64,000 bases of DNA from Mycolicibacterium litorale (GTDB taxonomy: Bacteria > Actinomycetota > Actinomycetes > Mycobacteriales > Mycobacteriaceae), in the NCBI GenBank assembly GCA_002007745.1, contig CP019882.1, forward strand, positions 4,712,001 to 4,776,000, written 5' to 3'. Every line of letters starts with the position of its first letter. Position 1 is the first letter of the stretch. Shown piece by piece: positions 46,054 to 55,177 of the stretch. Under the pieces are notes generated by a model that did no database searches, was not told the DNA's origin, and worked only from the letters and a program-made list of their open reading frames with translations. The translations under genes were made by a program, and so were the position numbers.

Positions 46054-46139
46054 GCTACCAGAACATCGTCGGCCTGATCTTGTCCGTGTTGCTGGCCCTG
46101 TTCGTCACGGCGGCACTGTTGTTCCCGGAGAGGTTCTAG
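46050..46139 (+). CDS. kdpF: K(+)-transporting ATPase small subunit KdpF
   Basis: 29 residues from GTG 46050. It has a single membrane helix (NIVGLILSVLLALFVTAALL) and the typical C-terminal FPERF. It overlaps the small upstream ORF by four bases, and its last base is the first base of the kdpA GTG. KdpF stabilises the KdpFABC complex. Confidence 0.93.
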   Translation: MSYQNIVGLILSVLLALFVTAALLFPERF

Positions 46140-47821
46140 TGACCACGACTTCGAGCTCCGGGCTGGCGGGGATCGCGTTCCTCGTCCTGCTGATCGTCGC
46201 TTTGGCGGCCGTACACGTGCCGCTCGGCGACTACATGTACCGGGTCTACACCTCGGACAAGGACACCCGCGCCGAGCGGGGTGTCTACCGGCTGATCGGC
46301 GCTGACCCGGAATCGGAGCAGACCTGGGGTGCCTACGCCCGCAGTGTGCTGGCTTTCTCGGCGATCAGCATCCTCGTGCTGTTCATCTTCCAACTGGTGC
46401 AGGGCAAGCTGCCGCTGCACCTCAACGACCCGGCCACCGCGATGACACCCGGCCTGGCCTGGAACACCGCGGTCAGTTTCGTGACCAACACCAACTGGCA
46501 GGCGTACTCCGGTGAGTCCACCCAGGGCCACCTGGTCCAGATGGCCGGCCTCGCGGTGCAGAACTTCACCTCCGCCGCGGTCGGGATGGCCGTCGCGGTG
46601 GCGCTGGTGCGCGGGTTCGCCCGGCGCAACGCCAGCGAGCTGGGCAACTTCTGGGTCGACCTGGTGCGCGGCACGCTGCGCATCCTGCTGCCGATGTCGG
46701 TGCTGGCCGCCATCATCCTGATCGCCGGCGGCGCCATCCAGAACTTCCACCTGCATGACCAGGTGGTGAACACCTTGGCCGGTGCGCAGCAGACCATCAC
46801 CGGCGGCCCGGTCGCCAGCCAGGAGGCCATCAAGGAGCTCGGCACCAACGGCGGCGGGTTCTACAACGCCAACTCCGCACACCCCTTCGAGAACCCCACC
46901 ACGTGGACCAACTGGGTGGAGATCTTCCTGCTGCTGGTGATCAGCTTCTCGCTGCCCCGCACATTCGGCCGGATGGTCGACAGCAAGAAGCAGGGTTATG
47001 CGATCGCCGCCGTGATGGGCGTGCTGGCGTTGATCAGCGTGACGCTGATGCTGCAGTTCCAGCTGCAGGGTCACGGCACCGTGCCCACCGCGGTCGGGTC
47101 GGCGATGGAAGGGGTCGAACAGCGCTTCGGCATCGCGGATTCCGCCGTGTTCGCCGACGCCACCACGTTGACCTCGACCGGGGCGGTGGACTCGTTCCAC
47201 GACTCCTACACCAGCCTCGGCGGGATGATGACCCTGTTCAACATGCAACTCGGCGAGGTCGCCCCCGGCGGCACCGGATCGGGTCTCTACGGCATGCTCA
47301 TCCTGGCGGTCATCACGGTGTTCGTCGCGGGCCTGATGGTCGGCCGCACCCCGGAGTACCTGGGCAAGAAGATCACGCCACGCGAAATCAAGTTGGCCGC
47401 AAGCTATTTCCTGGTGACGCCGCTGATCGTGCTGACCGGCACCGCGGTCGCGATGGCGATGCCGGGCCAGCGGGCGGGAATGCTCAACAGCGGACCCCAC
47501 GGCCTGTCCGAGGTGCTCTACGCGTTCACCTCGGCGGCCAACAACAACGGGTCGGCGTTCGCCGGTATCACCGTCAACACCGACTGGTACAACACGGCGC
47601 TGGGGCTGGCGATGGTGTTCGGCAGATTCCTGCCGATCATCCTGGTGCTCGCGCTGGCCGGTGCGCTGGCCAAGCAGGGCCACACGCCCGAGTCGATCGG
47701 CACGCTGCCCACCCATCGTCCACAGTTCGTCGGCATGGTCGCCGGGGTGACACTCATCCTGGTGGCCCTCACCTTCCTGCCCGTGCTCGCGCTCGGGCCC
47801 CTCGCTGAAGGAATTCACTGA
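46139..47821 (+). CDS. kdpA: K(+)-transporting ATPase channel subunit KdpA
   Basis: 560 residues, about ten membrane helices. The selectivity-filter loops are visible as NTAVSFVTNTNWQAYSGE, KELGTNGGGFYNANSAHPFE, YTSLGGMM and FTSAANNNGSAFAG. KdpA is the high-affinity K+ channel-like subunit of the P-type Kdp pump. GTG 46139 overlaps kdpF by one base. The complementary strand is also open over the entire length; that is a codon-usage shadow. Confidence 0.97.
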   Translation: MTTTSSSGLAGIAFLVLLIVALAAVHVPLGDYMYRVYTSDKDTRAERGVYRLIGADPESEQTWGAYARSVLAFSAISILVLFIFQLVQGKLPLHLNDPATAMTPGLAWNTAVSFVTNTNWQAYSGESTQGHLVQMAGLAVQNFTSAAVGMAVAVALVRGFARRNASELGNFWVDLVRGTLRILLPMSVLAAIILIAGGAIQNFHLHDQVVNTLAGAQQTITGGPVASQEAIKELGTNGGGFYNANSAHPFENPTTWTNWVEIFLLLVISFSLPRTFGRMVDSKKQGYAIAAVMGVLALISVTLMLQFQLQGHGTVPTAVGSAMEGVEQRFGIADSAVFADATTLTSTGAVDSFHDSYTSLGGMMTLFNMQLGEVAPGGTGSGLYGMLILAVITVFVAGLMVGRTPEYLGKKITPREIKLAASYFLVTPLIVLTGTAVAMAMPGQRAGMLNSGPHGLSEVLYAFTSAANNNGSAFAGITVNTDWYNTALGLAMVFGRFLPIILVLALAGALAKQGHTPESIGTLPTHRPQFVGMVAGVTLILVALTFLPVLALGPLAEGIH

Positions 47822-47823
47822 TC

Positions 47824-49976
47824 ATGGCCACCACAACAGTCGAGGCCGAACCCGTGCACAACACCGCCACCAAGAAGCAGATACAGGGCGGCCTGCTGGA
47901 CCCCAAGATGCTCGTGACGTCCCTGCCGGACGCGCTGCGCAAACTCGATCCACGCACGCTGTGGCGCAATCCGGTGATGTTGATCGTCGAGATCGGCGCG
48001 GTCTGGAGCACCATCCTGGCAGTCCTGTCACCGAGCTGGTTCGGCTGGCTCATCGTGTTCTGGCTCTGGCTGACGGTGGTGTTCGCCAACCTCGCCGAGG
48101 CGGTGGCCGAAGGCCGCGGCAAGGCGCAGGCCGAGTCGCTGCGAAAGACGAAGGCCGACACCATGGCTCGCCGCTTGACCGGCTGGTCTCCGGGCACACC
48201 TGGCCGGGAGGAGGAAGTCGCCGCCCCGCTGCTGCGCCAGGGTGACGTGGTCGTGGTGGAAGCCGGCCAGGTCATTCCCGGCGACGGAGACGTGGTGGAA
48301 GGCATTGCCTCCGTGGATGAATCGGCCATCACCGGCGAATCGGCGCCGGTGATCCGGGAATCCGGCGGCGACCGCTCGGCGGTCACCGGCGGCACGACCG
48401 TGCTGTCCGACCGGATCGTGGTCAAGATCACCCAGAAGCCGGGCGAGAGTTTCATCGACCGGATGATCGCCCTGGTCGAGGGCGCCAACCGGCAGAAGAC
48501 GCCCAACGAGATCGCGCTCAACATCCTGCTGGCGGCGTTGACGATCATCTTCATCTTCGCCGTCGCGACCCTGCAGCCGCTGGCGATCTTCTCCAAGGCC
48601 AACAACCCCGGGGTGCCCGACTCACTGTCGCTGACGGCCGACGGAGTGTCCGGGATCGTCATGGTCTCGCTGCTGGTGTGCCTCATCCCGACGACCATCG
48701 GCGCGCTGCTGTCGGCCATCGGCATCGCCGGCATGGACCGGCTGGTGCAGCGTAACGTGCTGGCCATGTCCGGCCGCGCCGTCGAGGCCGCCGGTGACGT
48801 CAACACGCTGCTGTTGGACAAGACCGGCACCATCACCCTGGGCAACCGGCAGGCCTCGGATTTCGTCCCGCTGACCGGTGTCACCCCGAACAGCTCGCTG
48901 ATGCGGCACAGTTGTCCAGCCTCGCCGACGAGACGCCGGAGGGCCGCTCCATCGTGGTGTTCGCCAAGCAGAACTTCGGGCTGCGGGCCCGCACCCCCGG
49001 TGAGCTGGTCAACGCCCAGTGGGTGGAGTTCTCCGCGGCCACCCGGATGTCCGGCGTCGACCTCGAGAACGGCCACCTGCTGCGCAAGGGTGCGGCCAGC
49101 ACCGTCGCGGAATGGGTTCGCTCCCAAGGCGGTACCGTGCCACCGCAGCTCGGCGACATCGTCGACGGCGTCTCGGCCGGCGGTGGAACGCCGTTGGTGG
49201 TCGGCCAGGTGACCAACGACGTTGGCGAAAACCGGGCCGAGGTGCTGGGCGTCATCCACCTCAAGGACGTCGTCAAGCAGGGCATGCGCGAACGCTTCGA
49301 CGAGATGCGCAAGATGGGCATCCGCACGGTGATGATCACCGGCGACAACCCGTTGACCGCCAAGGCCATCGCCGACGAGGCCGGTGTCGACGACTTCCTC
49401 GCCGAAGCCACCCCCGAAGACAAACTCGCGCTGATCAAGAAGGAGCAGGCCGGCGGCAAGCTGGTCGCGATGACCGGCGACGGCACCAACGACGCACCCG
49501 CCCTGGCGCAGGCCGACGTCGGTGTCGCGATGAACACCGGCACCTCGGCGGCCAAAGAGGCCGGCAACATGGTCGATCTGGACTCCGATCCGACCAAGCT
49601 CATCGAGATCGTCGAGATCGGAAAGCAGTTGCTGATCACCCGGGGTGCGCTGACCACGTTCTCGATCGCCAACGACATCGCCAAGTACTTCGCCATCATC
49701 CCGGCGATGTTCGTGGCTCTGTTCCCCGGTCTGGACCTGCTCAACATCATGCGGTTGCACAGCCCGCAGTCGGCGATCCTGTCCGCAGTCATCTTCAACG
49801 CACTGGTCATCATCGCGCTGATTCCGCTGTCCCTGCGGGGCGTGCGCTATACGCCGAGCAGCGCATCGAAACTGCTCAGCCGCAACCTCTACATCTACGG
49901 GCTCGGCGGAATCATCGCACCGTTCATCGGGATCAAACTGATCGATCTCATCATCCAATTCTTGCCAGGAATGTGA
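47824..49976 (+). CDS. kdpB: K(+)-transporting P-type ATPase KdpB (frameshifted)
   Basis: About 717 residues after repair. It is a P-type ATPase: actuator SVDESAITGESAPVI, phosphorylation site NTLLLDKTGTITLGN, nucleotide domain LADETPEGRSIVVFAK and hinge MTGDGTNDAPALAQADVGVA. It hydrolyses ATP to drive K+ uptake through KdpA. The frame breaks near 48898-48901. TGVTPNSSL is followed in the next frame by DAAQLSSLADETPEG; one missing base, for example a second G in CTG-GAT, explains it. This is the only one of the window's breaks not in a homopolymer. Confidence 0.93.
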
Positions 49977-49977
49977 C

Positions 49978-50877
49978 ATGAACTTCTCCAGTCTTATTCG
50001 CACCCATTGGGCGGCGCTGCGCGCACTGCTGGTGCTCACCGTGATCGTCGGAATCGGCTACCCGCTGTTCATCTGGCTGGTGGCCCAGATCCCCGGTCTG
50101 CAGCACAAGGCCGACGGTTCGATCGTCGACGTGGGCGGAAAGCCGGTCGGCTCCAGCCTGATCGGGCAGCTGTTCACCGACGCCAAGGGCGACCCGCTGC
50201 CGCAGTACTTCCAGAGCCGCCCCTCGGCCGCCGGCGCCGGCTACGACCCGTTGTCCACCAGCGCGTCCAATCTCGGCCCGGAGAGCATCGTCGACAGTCC
50301 CGTCGGCGGTGCCGACAATCCAGCCGATGCCAAGCCGAGCCTGCTGACCCAGGTGTGCACGCGCAGCAAGGCGATCGGCGAGCTGGAGGGCGTCGACGGC
50401 GCCCGGCCGTTCTGCACCGGCGGCGGTGTCGGTGCGGTGCTGTCGGTCATCGGCCCCCGCGACGCCGGGGGCGTCGTGGTGGCCCCGACCGAAGTCGTGA
50501 GCATCAACGAGCCGTGCGACACCACCGCGCAGCCGTTCCTGGACACCTACGAAGGTGTGCGGGTGCAGTGCGCCAAACCGGGTGAGGACTACTCGGTCGG
50601 CCAGATCGTGCCGATCAAGGGTGCCGCGTCCAGCCCGGCGGTGCCGGCCGACGCGGTGACCGCCAGCGGCAGCGGCCTGGATCCGAACATCTCCCCCGCC
50701 TACGCCCAGTTGCAGATCGCCCGGGTGGCCAAGGCCCGCGGCGTGAGCGCCGGCCAGGTTGAGCAGCTGGTCGCCGACCACACCGACGGCCGGACCCTCG
50801 GCGTGTTCGGCGAACCGCGGGTCAATGTGCTGGAGCTCAACATCGCGCTGGACGACAAGTTCCCGATGAAGAGCTGA
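49978..50877 (+). CDS. kdpC: K(+)-transporting ATPase subunit KdpC, enlarged
   Basis: 299 residues against about 190-220 for typical KdpC. An N-terminal membrane helix (LRALLVLTVIVGIGYPLFIW) is followed by the periplasmic domain (YFQSRPSAAGAGYDPLSTSA). The conserved end VPADAVTASGSGLDPNISPA to the C-terminus is intact. Between these blocks, residues about 102-222 form an insertion with four Cys (127, 146, 180, 198), possibly two disulfides outside the membrane. KdpC assists KdpB-KdpA coupling. ATG 49978 is one base after the kdpB stop. Confidence 0.95.
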   Translation: MNFSSLIRTHWAALRALLVLTVIVGIGYPLFIWLVAQIPGLQHKADGSIVDVGGKPVGSSLIGQLFTDAKGDPLPQYFQSRPSAAGAGYDPLSTSASNLGPESIVDSPVGGADNPADAKPSLLTQVCTRSKAIGELEGVDGARPFCTGGGVGAVLSVIGPRDAGGVVVAPTEVVSINEPCDTTAQPFLDTYEGVRVQCAKPGEDYSVGQIVPIKGAASSPAVPADAVTASGSGLDPNISPAYAQLQIARVAKARGVSAGQVEQLVADHTDGRTLGVFGEPRVNVLELNIALDDKFPMKS

Positions 50878-50880
50878 CCG

Positions 50881-53514
50881 GTGGACCTGTCGGGGAATGA
50901 TAGGAGCGTGGACACCGTCTTGCCCCCACGCGTGACGTCCGGCGGTGAACCGCCGCCGGACACCTCGACCGACAGCGATGCGCAGCCCGCCTCCTCCGGC
51001 CACCGGCCGAAGCGAGGCGAGTTGCGCATCTACCTCGGCGCGGCACCCGGAGTGGGCAAGACCTTCGCGATGCTCGGCGAGGCACACCGCCGGCTGGAAC
51101 GCGGCACCGACCTGGTGGCCGCGGTGGTCGAGACGCACGGCCGCAAGAAGACCGCCGAGTTGCTCAGCGGAATCGAGGTCATCGCGCCGCGCTACGTCGA
51201 CTACCGCGGCAGCCGATTTCCCGAACTGGATGTACCCGCCGTCCTGGCCCGCAGACCGCAGGTCGTGCTGGTCGACGAACTGGCCCACACCAACACCCCG
51301 GGCAGCAAGAACCCGAAACGGTGGATGGACGTCGAAGAGCTGCTCGACGCGGGCATCACGGTGATCTCCACGGTCAACGTCCAGCACCTGGAGAGCCTCA
51401 ACGACGTCGTCGCGCAGATCACCGGCATCGAGCAGCAGGAGACGGTGCCCGACGAGATCGTGCGCAGCGCCTCCCAGATCGAACTGGTCGACATCACACC
51501 GGAAGCGTTGCGGCGCAGACTGTCCCACGGCAACGTCTACGCTCCGGACAAGGTCGACGCCGCGCTGTCCAACTACTTCCGCCGCGGCAACCTCACCGCG
51601 CTACGCGAGCTCGCGCTGCTCTGGCTGGCCGATCAGGTCGACGCCGCGCTGGCCAAGTATCGAGCCGACAACAAGATCACCGCGACCTGGGAGGCCCGCG
51701 AGCGGGTGGTCGTCGCCGTCACCGGCGGACCGGAGTCGGAGACGCTGGTGCGCCGGGCATCCCGGATCGCCTCGAAGTCCAGCGCCGAACTGATGATCGT
51801 TCACGTGGTCCGCGGCGACGGGCTGTCCGGGGTGTCGGCGCCCCAGATGGGCAAGGTTCGCGAACTGGCCGCCAGCGTCGGTGCCACCGTGCACACCGTC
51901 GTCGGCGACGACGTGGGAAAAGCGTTGCTGGACTTCGCCCGCGAGCTGAACGCCACCCAGTTGGTCATCGGCACGTCCCGGCGGTCTCGGTGGGCGCGGA
52001 TCTTCGACGAGGGCATCGGCGCGGCGATCGTGCAGGACTCCGGCAAGATCGACGTGCACATGGTCACCCACGAGGAGGCCAAGCGCGGATTCTCGGTGCG
52101 TTCTGCGTCGCCGAAGGAACGCCGGATGATCTCCTGGCTGGCCGCCGTCGTCGTGCCGTCGGTGATCTGCGCACTCACCGCGCTGTTCCTGGACAGATAT
52201 CTGTCCATCGGCGGCGAGAGTGCGCTGTTCGTGGTCGGGGTGCTGCTGGTCGCACTGCTGGGCGGGGTGGCACCGGCGGTCCTGTCGGCCGTGCTGTCGG
52301 GCCTGCTGCTGAACTACTTCCTCACCGCGCCGCGCTACACCTTCACCATCGCCGAACCCGACGCCGCTGTCACCGAACTGGTGCTGCTGATGCTCGGGGT
52401 GGCGGTCGCGGTCCTGGTCGACCGTGCCGCCAACCGGCAACGCGAGGCCCGCCACGCCTCCCAGGAAGCCGAACTGCTCACGTTGTTCGCCGGGTCGGTG
52501 TTGCGCGGTGCCGATCTGGACACCCTGCTGGAGCGGGTGCGCGAAACCTACTCGCAGCGGGCGGTCAGTATGCTGCGAATCCAGGGCGAGACCGAGCAGA
52601 TCGTCGCCTGTGTGGGTAGGGACCCTTGTGTGACGGTCGATTCCGCAGATACCGCCATCGAGGTGGGTGACGACGAATTCTGGATGTTGATGGCCGGCCG
52701 CAGCCTGCCGGCCCGGGACCGGCGGGTGCTCACCGCCGTGGCCAAGCAGGCCGCCGGGCTGGTTAGACAACGAGAGCTCGCCGAGGAGGCCAGCAAGGCC
52801 GAGGCCATCGAGAAAGCCGACGAACTCCGCCGCTCACTGCTCTCGGCGGTCAGCCACGACCTGCGTACGCCGCTGGCCGCGGCCAAGGCCGCGGTGTCCA
52901 GCCTGCGCTCGGACGACATCGACTTCTCCGCCGAAGACACCGCCGAGCTGCTTGCCACGGTGGAGGAGTCCGTCGACCAGCTGACCGCGCTGGTGGACAA
53001 TCTGCTCGATTCCTCGCGGCTGGCTGCGGGCGTGGTGCGGCCCGAACTCAAGCGGGTCTACCTCGAAGAGGCGGTCCAGCGCGCGCTGCTGTCCATCGGC
53101 CGCGGATCCACCGGGTTCGCCGCCTCGGGTCTGGACCGGGTGAAGGTCGACGTCGGCGACGGGGTGGCGCTGGCCGATGTCGGCCTGCTGGAACGGGTGC
53201 TGGCCAACCTCATCGACAACGCGCTGCGCTATGCCCCGGACAGCATGGTGCGCGTCAACGCCGGCCGGGTGGGTGACCGGATGCTGATCAACGTTGTCGA
53301 CGAGGGTCCGGGCGTGCCCCAGGGCAACGAGGAGCAGCTGTTCGAGCCGTTCCAGCGACTCGGCGACCGGAACAACAAATACGGTGTGGGACTCGGCCTT
53401 TCGGTGGCGAAGGGATTCGTCGAGGCGATGGGCGGCAACATTTCGGCCACCGACACCCCGGGCGGGGGCCTGACCGTGATCGTCGACTTGGCCGCGCCAC
53501 CGGGAGGCCGGTGA
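50881..53514 (+). CDS. kdpD: Sensor histidine kinase KdpD
   Basis: 877 residues from GTG 50881. The N-terminal KdpD domain has P-loop YLGAAPGVGKTFAMLGEA and DELAHTNTPGS. A universal-stress-like domain (RVVVAVTGGPESETLVRRA) is followed by four membrane helices (residues about 415-520) and a GAF-like region. The histidine kinase core carries the phospho-His in LLSAVSHDLRTPLAAAKA and a HATPase (NLIDNALRYAPD, GVGLGLSVAKGFVEAMGG). It senses K+ limitation and phosphorylates KdpE. It lies downstream of kdpFABC on the same strand, whereas in M. tuberculosis kdpDE is divergent. Confidence 0.96.
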   Translation: MDLSGNDRSVDTVLPPRVTSGGEPPPDTSTDSDAQPASSGHRPKRGELRIYLGAAPGVGKTFAMLGEAHRRLERGTDLVAAVVETHGRKKTAELLSGIEVIAPRYVDYRGSRFPELDVPAVLARRPQVVLVDELAHTNTPGSKNPKRWMDVEELLDAGITVISTVNVQHLESLNDVVAQITGIEQQETVPDEIVRSASQIELVDITPEALRRRLSHGNVYAPDKVDAALSNYFRRGNLTALRELALLWLADQVDAALAKYRADNKITATWEARERVVVAVTGGPESETLVRRASRIASKSSAELMIVHVVRGDGLSGVSAPQMGKVRELAASVGATVHTVVGDDVGKALLDFARELNATQLVIGTSRRSRWARIFDEGIGAAIVQDSGKIDVHMVTHEEAKRGFSVRSASPKERRMISWLAAVVVPSVICALTALFLDRYLSIGGESALFVVGVLLVALLGGVAPAVLSAVLSGLLLNYFLTAPRYTFTIAEPDAAVTELVLLMLGVAVAVLVDRAANRQREARHASQEAELLTLFAGSVLRGADLDTLLERVRETYSQRAVSMLRIQGETEQIVACVGRDPCVTVDSADTAIEVGDDEFWMLMAGRSLPARDRRVLTAVAKQAAGLVRQRELAEEASKAEAIEKADELRRSLLSAVSHDLRTPLAAAKAAVSSLRSDDIDFSAEDTAELLATVEESVDQLTALVDNLLDSSRLAAGVVRPELKRVYLEEAVQRALLSIGRGSTGFAASGLDRVKVDVGDGVALADVGLLERVLANLIDNALRYAPDSMVRVNAGRVGDRMLINVVDEGPGVPQGNEEQLFEPFQRLGDRNNKYGVGLGLSVAKGFVEAMGGNISATDTPGGGLTVIVDLAAPPGGR

Positions 53515-54201
53515 GTGAACAAGATCAAGGTGCTGGTGATCGACGACGAGCCACAGATCCTGCGCGCGCTGCGGATCAACCTGAGCGTGCGCGGCTACGA
53601 GGTGATCACCGCCGCGACCGGCGCCGCGGCACTGAAAGCCGCCGCCGAGCAACGTCCCGACGTCATCGTGCTCGACCTCGGGCTGCCCGACATGGACGGT
53701 ATCGAGGTGCTCGGCGGCTTGCGCGGCTGGCTGAGCGCTCCGGTCATCGTGCTGTCGGCCCGCACCGATTCCGCCGAGAAGGTCGAGGCGCTCGACGCCG
53801 GAGCCGACGACTACGTCACCAAACCGTTCGGCATGGACGAGTTCCTGGCCCGGTTGCGCGCTGCCGTCCGCCGGGGTGCGGCAGCGTCGGAGACCGACGA
53901 GCCAGTAGTTGAAACCGACGCATTCACAGTCGATCTGGCCGCGAAGAAGGTCGTCAAGAACGGTGCGGAGGTGCACCTGACGCCCACCGAATGGGGCATG
54001 CTGGAGATGCTGGTGCGCAACCGCGGCAAGCTGGTCGGTCGCGAGGAGCTGCTCAAAGAGGTGTGGGGGCCGGCCTACGCCAAGGAGACCCATTACCTGC
54101 GGGTGTACCTGGCGCAACTGCGCCGCAAGCTGGAGGACGACCCGTCACATCCGCGCCACCTGCTGACCGAGGCCGGGATGGGCTACCGCTTCCAGCCGTG
54201 A
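53515..54201 (+). CDS. kdpE: Response regulator KdpE
   Basis: 228 residues, OmpR family. The receiver has LVIDDEPQILRALR, phospho-acceptor Asp in VIVLDLGLPDMDG and Lys in YVTKPFGMDEF. The C-terminal winged helix (VHLTPTEWGMLEMLVRN, HYLRVYLAQLRRKLEDD) is complete. The GTG start follows the kdpD stop directly. It activates the kdp operon under low K+. Confidence 0.96.
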   Translation: MNKIKVLVIDDEPQILRALRINLSVRGYEVITAATGAAALKAAAEQRPDVIVLDLGLPDMDGIEVLGGLRGWLSAPVIVLSARTDSAEKVEALDAGADDYVTKPFGMDEFLARLRAAVRRGAAASETDEPVVETDAFTVDLAAKKVVKNGAEVHLTPTEWGMLEMLVRNRGKLVGREELLKEVWGPAYAKETHYLRVYLAQLRRKLEDDPSHPRHLLTEAGMGYRFQP

Positions 54202-54283
54202 CCGGTTCGCGGCTGGCCCGAGTGGGCCAGCGTTGGCGCGGACGGCCCGGCTCGGACGCGAGTGCGGCGCAAATACTGGCGCC

Positions 54284-54475
54284 ATGCACATCACCGTCGA
54301 CTACGACCTCTGTGACGGGCACGGGCAGTGCCTGATGGCGGCACCGGAACTGTTCGACCTGCCCGACGGTGCCGACCAGGTGGTGGTGCTGGACGCCGAT
54401 CCGCCTGAGTCCGAACGTGATCGCGCGATCAGGGCCGCCGCGATGTGCCCGGCGCTGGCGATCACTGTCAGCTGA
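54284..54475 (+). CDS. Small ferredoxin, [3Fe-4S]/[4Fe-4S] P450-partner type
   Basis: 63 residues from ATG 54284. Cluster ligands are in YDLCDGHGQCLMAAPELF (Cys10 and Cys16) and AAAMCPALAI (a later Cys-Pro). Only three Cys occur in the usual positions, with His14 between the first two, as in mycobacterial 3Fe-4S ferredoxins that feed electrons to P450s. The P450 gene lies 2.1 kb downstream, separated by a two-component pair. It is convergent with the LuxR-type regulator, overlapping by eight bases. Confidence 0.9.
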   Translation: MHITVDYDLCDGHGQCLMAAPELFDLPDGADQVVVLDADPPESERDRAIRAAAMCPALAITVS

Positions 54476-55153
54476 GCCGCTCCGCGTCGGCCAGGTCGTC
54501 GAGCAACCGGAAGCGCCCGGCCATCGCGGCCGCGGCGATCCGGTTCGTCACGCCGAGCTTGTGTAGTAATGCGGCCACCATCCGCTTGGCGGTGCGTTCG
54601 GACACCAGCATCCGCGCCGCGATGTCGGCGGTCTCCATCCCGGTCGCCAGCAGCGTCCACAACCGCAGGTCCTGGTCGGACAGGGTGTCCAGCAGCGCCG
54701 AGGGGGCCGGCGGGTGTTGCTCAGCAGCGCGTGGAGCACCGCGCTGTCCACCACGCACAGCCCCTCGGCGATCGTCCACAGTGGCCCGGCCAGCGCCTCC
54801 GGGCGGGCCGTCTTCGGCAGGAACCCGTCGGCGCCGGCGCGCAGCGCCTCCTCGGCCAGAGTCAGGTCGTCGGTGCCGGACAGCGCCAGAATCCGGGTCC
54901 GCGGGTGGCGCGCCTTGACATGCCGGATCGCGGCGACCCCGCCCAGCGGCGGCATGGTCAGGTCGATGATCGCGACGTCGGCGTCGCAGCCGGCGACCAG
55001 ATCGGCGGCCTCCTCGACGTATGTGGTCTGCCCACCCACGGTGAACAGCTCACCCCACTCCCTGGTGAGCAGCAGGGCCAACCCCTGCGCGAACAGCTCG
55101 TGGTCATCGACGATGACCACGACGATCTTGCTGCCCCCGACCCTGCCGCGCAT
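54468..55153 (-). CDS. LuxR/NarL-family response regulator (frameshifted)
   Basis: About 228 residues after repair, from ATG 55153 (MRGRVGGSKIVVVIVDDHEL). The receiver has phospho-acceptor Asp in DVAIIDLTMPPLGG and Lys in GFLPKTARPE. The C-terminal LuxR helix-turn-helix (LSDQDLRLWTLLATGMETAD, ERTAKRMVAALLHKLGV) is in another frame. The break lies after LHALLSNT, at five G (54702-54706) or three G (54712-54714); one added base restores it. It is divergent from the histidine kinase across only 24 bases, so they form a pair. Confidence 0.82.
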
Positions 55154-55177
55154 TGCCGCGATGCTAGCCCCAACCCT

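Noticed and set aside
46136..47818. 560-codon open frame on the strand opposite kdpA
   Set aside because: It mirrors kdpA almost exactly, has no recognisable domains and is rich in His/Arg/Gln as expected of an antisense frame in GC-rich DNA.
47769..50039. 756-codon open frame opposite kdpB
   Set aside because: Low-complexity composition and no family motifs. The plus strand carries unmistakable P-type ATPase motifs.
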